Shown: in pieces, positions 61,736 to 64,000 of the stretch
Numbering within the stretch: the stretch's first letter is position 1
Layout of the letters: each line of letters begins with the position of its first letter
From: Paraburkholderia sp. SOS3
GTDB taxonomy: Bacteria; Pseudomonadota; Gammaproteobacteria; Burkholderiales; Burkholderiaceae
Assembly (NCBI RefSeq): GCF_001922345.1
Contig: NZ_CP018811.1
Span: 1,984,001 to 2,048,000 of the forward strand
DNA length: 64,000 bases
Direction: 5' to 3'
The notes under the pieces: generated by a model
The model's input: only the letters and a program-made list of their open reading frames with translations
Databases searched by the model: none
What the model was told of the DNA's origin: nothing
Program-made: the position numbers and the translations under genes

Positions 61736-61953
61736 AAGAGCTTGATGTTCGTGCCGGATCGATCAGGGGCCGCCTCGCGGCGTGCCGTGGAATTTTGTGT
61801 CGCATTCCATCGGCGCGCGGCGGCCGGGGTTGCTGAGACTGCCGGTAGAGCAGGGCGAAACGGGTCAAAACGGGATAATGCAACGAATGGAGCAGCGGGG
61901 CATTTTGCCATAAATGCCGGGCCGCTCAAGCACAGGATGTTAGAATTTCGGGC

Positions 61954-63045
61954 ATGTTCCGTTGCCCATCTACGACGTTGCTCACCTTCCGTTTTCCACG
62001 CTTTGCGCGTGTGCCGACCATCCCGTCACCGTCGTTCGCGCGGGTTTTCGCTTCGTGGTTTCGTGCCTCGCCCGCGCTTGCGACGCCCGCCGCCAAGCGC
62101 GGTTCCGGCGCGCGTGCGATCGCGGCCTGCTCGCTGTGCGCGGCGCTTGTCATGCCGCTGCCGGGCCACGCACAGGAGCGGCCGCTCGCGGGGGCGGGCG
62201 CCGCGGTGTCAGGTACGACGTCCGGCAGCGGCGACGCCGTGCAGGGCGCCGGCGCAACAGATTCCACGGATGCCGCCGATGCCATGGCTCCGGCTGCTTC
62301 GGGCGAGGGATCTTCCGCGGACCAGGCGTTTGCCGCGCGCCAGAAGGAGCTCGACGATCGCAGCGCGGAGAACAACTACCAGTACGCGGTCGAGCGGCAC
62401 GACTGCTACGACACGTTCTTCGTCAATCATTGCGTGAACAAGGCGCGCGACAAGATGCGCGCGATCCAGGCCGACATTCGCAGCCAGCAGCTTGCGCTCG
62501 ACGACGAAAAGCGTGCCGAGCACGCGCGCCAGCGCGACCAGCAGCAGGCGCTCAGACAGGCGCAGGACGAGGCGAACGCGCCGCAACGTGCCGCGCAGGA
62601 CGCACGCAACCAGCAGGCGTTCGCAGACAAGCAGCGCCAGCACGCGCTCGACGAGGCGCAGCGCCAGTCCGAAGCGCCGCAGCGTGCGGCCAACGAGCAG
62701 GCGTACGAGCAGAAACAGCGCCAGTATGCGATCGATCAGGCGCAGCGCGGCATCAGCCCGAGCGAGGCGGCGGCCAATCAGAAAGCGTACGATCAGAAGC
62801 AGGCGGATTTCCAGCGTCAGCTCGACGAGGCGCATCGGCAGGCCGCGCAGAAGGCGCAGGAACGTGTCGAGAAACAGCAGCGCTTCGAGCAGAAGCAGGT
62901 CGACGCCGCGCAGCACAAGAAAGATGTTGAAGCCCGCCAGAAGCAGGCGGCGGAGAAAGCGCAGCAGAAGCAACAGGATGAACTCAAGCAGCAACAGCAG
63001 CTCGAGCAACAACAGCAGCAACAACAGCAACAGCGAAAGCAATAA
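61954..63045 (+). CDS. Gln-rich exported coiled-coil protein (hypothetical)
   Basis: A 363-aa protein I cannot assign. It has a long N-terminal region with a hydrophobic signal-like segment ending near GHAQERPL (about residue 74). A Ser/Ala/Gly linker and a short conserved-looking Cys-containing block (VERHDCYDTFFVNHCVNKARDKM, about 145-167) follow. The rest is about 190 residues of Gln/Ala/Glu/Lys/Arg, a predicted long coiled coil. Blocks such as AQRQSEAPQRAANEQAYEQK repeat loosely, and the C-terminus is a poly-Gln run. Probably periplasmic. A later start near the hydrophobic segment is possible. Divergent from tex. Confidence 0.75.
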   Translation: MFRCPSTTLLTFRFPRFARVPTIPSPSFARVFASWFRASPALATPAAKRGSGARAIAACSLCAALVMPLPGHAQERPLAGAGAAVSGTTSGSGDAVQGAGATDSTDAADAMAPAASGEGSSADQAFAARQKELDDRSAENNYQYAVERHDCYDTFFVNHCVNKARDKMRAIQADIRSQQLALDDEKRAEHARQRDQQQALRQAQDEANAPQRAAQDARNQQAFADKQRQHALDEAQRQSEAPQRAANEQAYEQKQRQYAIDQAQRGISPSEAAANQKAYDQKQADFQRQLDEAHRQAAQKAQERVEKQQRFEQKQVDAAQHKKDVEARQKQAAEKAQQKQQDELKQQQQLEQQQQQQQQQRKQ

Positions 63046-63210
63046 CCGTAGCAGCGACAGCAGTAACGCGTTTCAGGCCGGACAGCAACCTCGAGCGGGA
63101 CGCGTGTGACAGTGGACTTCGGCAGATGCGCCGGCACCTCTATCGCCGGAACACGCCGCCCGCGTTCACGATGCCGCGCGCGCTTCGCCCATTCTGGAGA
63201 GGAGGCGAGC

Positions 63211-63423
63211 ATGCGCGCTCATCACGTCAACGCAGAAACACTTCGCGACCGCATTCTGCAACTGGAATCGGAGCATAGTGGGCTTGATCGGCTGATCGAC
63301 AGGATGTCGGAAGAGCCCGGCGTCGACGACCTCGCGCTGCAGCGCCTTAAAAAACGCAAGCTCAAGCTGAAGGACACCATCATCCTGCTGCAATTGCAGC
63401 TCGAACCGGACGCGCACGGTTGA
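63211..63423 (+). CDS. YdcH family small protein (DUF465)
   Basis: A 70-aa helical protein; DUF465/YdcH members are short coiled-coil proteins of unknown function. Typical features are LRDRILQLESEHSGLDRLIDR and LKKRKLKLKDTIILLQLQL. The start at 63211 (MRAHHVNAETL) has GGAGG 8 nt upstream; a longer in-frame start at 63106 adds unconserved residues. It lies 165 bp after the Gln-rich gene. Confidence 0.88.
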   Translation: MRAHHVNAETLRDRILQLESEHSGLDRLIDRMSEEPGVDDLALQRLKKRKLKLKDTIILLQLQLEPDAHG

Positions 63424-63499
63424 GTGTGGAACCTGGCAGGCGCCTCGGTCGACCACGCATTCGCGACGCTGACACCCGACTTTGCAGGAACCGCTTGCC

Positions 63500-64000
63500 T
63501 TGAACGCACCACTCGATTCTTCATCCCGCAATACGCCGGATGGGGCCGCTCATGGGACTGCTGATGCTCCCGGACATGCGCTCGCTCATGCAGCCGCTGA
63601 TCCATCCGCTCATGCTCCCGATAAGCCGTCCGCCAACGCAGCGCCTGACACGGGCGCCAAAGACGTCGCGCGCGCCGAGCGCAATGCCGCGGGAACCGCA
63701 CTGGCGTCGTCGCTTTCCGCGCGGCGCGCCGCCGAACTCGGCGACATCTTCGCCGCCGACGGTCTGCTCGCCAGACAGATCGACGGCTATCGGTCGCGTG
63801 CATCGCAAATCGAAATGGCGCGCGCCGTGGCGGCGGCGCTCGAAGCGTCGGGCCGCGCCATGCCCGAGCCCGCAATGTTCGACGTGCAGCAGCGTCCTGC
63901 ACGGCGCTTGCAGTCGTCCGCCTCATCAGCTTCGTCAGCCTCGCCGGTTCTGTCTGCTCAGCAGCGTGGTGCGAAGGACGGCGGCCTGGCGAGCGCCGAC
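63500..64000 (+). CDS. YoaA/DinG-type ATP-dependent DNA helicase, 5' part only
   Basis: A frame open from a TTG at 63500 to the window edge (167 codons), with AGGAA about 10 nt upstream of the start. About 65 low-complexity Ala/His/Asp/Pro residues come first. Then LGDIFAADGLLARQIDGYRSRASQIEMARAVAAALEAS appears (shown here only as key residues: the Gly-Tyr-x-x-Arg-x-x-Gln Q-motif region), which matches the N-terminus of YoaA-like XPD/DinG family helicases. The Walker A motif should follow outside the window. The start is uncertain because no ATG precedes the conserved part. Confidence 0.7.
   Translation, partial: MNAPLDSSSRNTPDGAAHGTADAPGHALAHAAADPSAHAPDKPSANAAPDTGAKDVARAERNAAGTALASSLSARRAAELGDIFAADGLLARQIDGYRSRASQIEMARAVAAALEASGRAMPEPAMFDVQQRPARRLQSSASSASSASPVLSAQQRGAKDGGLASAD

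Noticed and set aside
59963..62437. About 824-codon plus-strand frame opposite tex
   Set aside because: Antisense to tex with its intact domains; the composition is typical of a complementary frame.

Overview
The window is a GC-rich, densely coded core-genome segment from a beta-proteobacterium. It most likely belongs to the Burkholderiaceae (Burkholderia/Paraburkholderia and relatives). The evidence is gene order and protein sequence: an arsC-like small phosphatase next to iscR-iscSUA-hscBA-fdx-iscX, prfB-lysS downstream of recJ and a COG4255 gene, and hfq-hflX-hflKC-DUF2065-hisZ-purA. Codon usage is strongly G/C at third positions throughout. I see no prophage, insertion sequence, integron, CRISPR array, restriction system or obvious genomic island, and no rRNA or tRNA gene.

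Layout. 1-7.3 kb (+): a small exported peptide, a low-molecular-weight tyrosine phosphatase, then the complete ISC iron-sulfur assembly operon. The operon has two IscR-box-like sites over the iscR promoter and an intrinsic terminator inside it between iscA and hscB. 7.3-14.2 kb (-): a glycine-zipper membrane protein, lysS, prfB (with the autoregulatory +1 frameshift), recJ and a COG4255 protein. 14.8-20.6 kb (+): a LolC/E-type permease, lolD, a TatD nuclease and comEC. 20.8-26.3 kb (+): an alpha/beta hydrolase, then pyrG-kdsA-eno-ftsB. 26.4-28.4 kb (-): a Gly/Trp-rich lipoprotein, hslO (Hsp33) and a gamma-carbonic-anhydrase-like protein. 28.7-38.2 kb (+): a DUF455 ferritin-like protein, an alpha/beta hydrolase, a PHP phosphatase, YciO, an M50 site-2 protease, trpS, a methyltransferase, dapA-bamC and a metallo-hydrolase. 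38.3-39.0 kb (-): a BI-1 family membrane protein. 39.3-49.1 kb (+): ndk, rlmN, rodZ, ispG, hisS, a YfgM-like protein, bamB and der. 49.3-57.0 kb (+): hfq, hflX, hflK, hflC, DUF2065, hisZ, purA and a phosphoribosyltransferase. 57.4-59.2 kb (+): kup. 59.4-61.7 kb (-): tex. 62-64 kb (+): a Gln-rich exported coiled-coil protein, a YdcH-type small protein and the start of a YoaA/DinG-type helicase cut by the window edge.

Functionally the window is housekeeping: Fe-S biogenesis, translation (lysS, prfB, trpS, hisS, rlmN, der, hflX), envelope assembly (lolD and its permease, bamB, bamC, kdsA, rodZ, ftsB), nucleotide and amino-acid synthesis, and RNA/protein quality control (hfq, hflKC, hslO, tex). 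I did not find a convincing new multi-gene system.

The most unusual property is a set of short tandem repeats with unrelated units scattered through ordinary genes. Units inside reading frames are 9, 12 or 15 bp, all multiples of three. Those between genes are 6, 10, 13 or 14 bp. This suggests frequent slippage expansion filtered by frame. The longest cases create variable linkers or tails in the COG4255 protein, HflX, ComEC and HflK.
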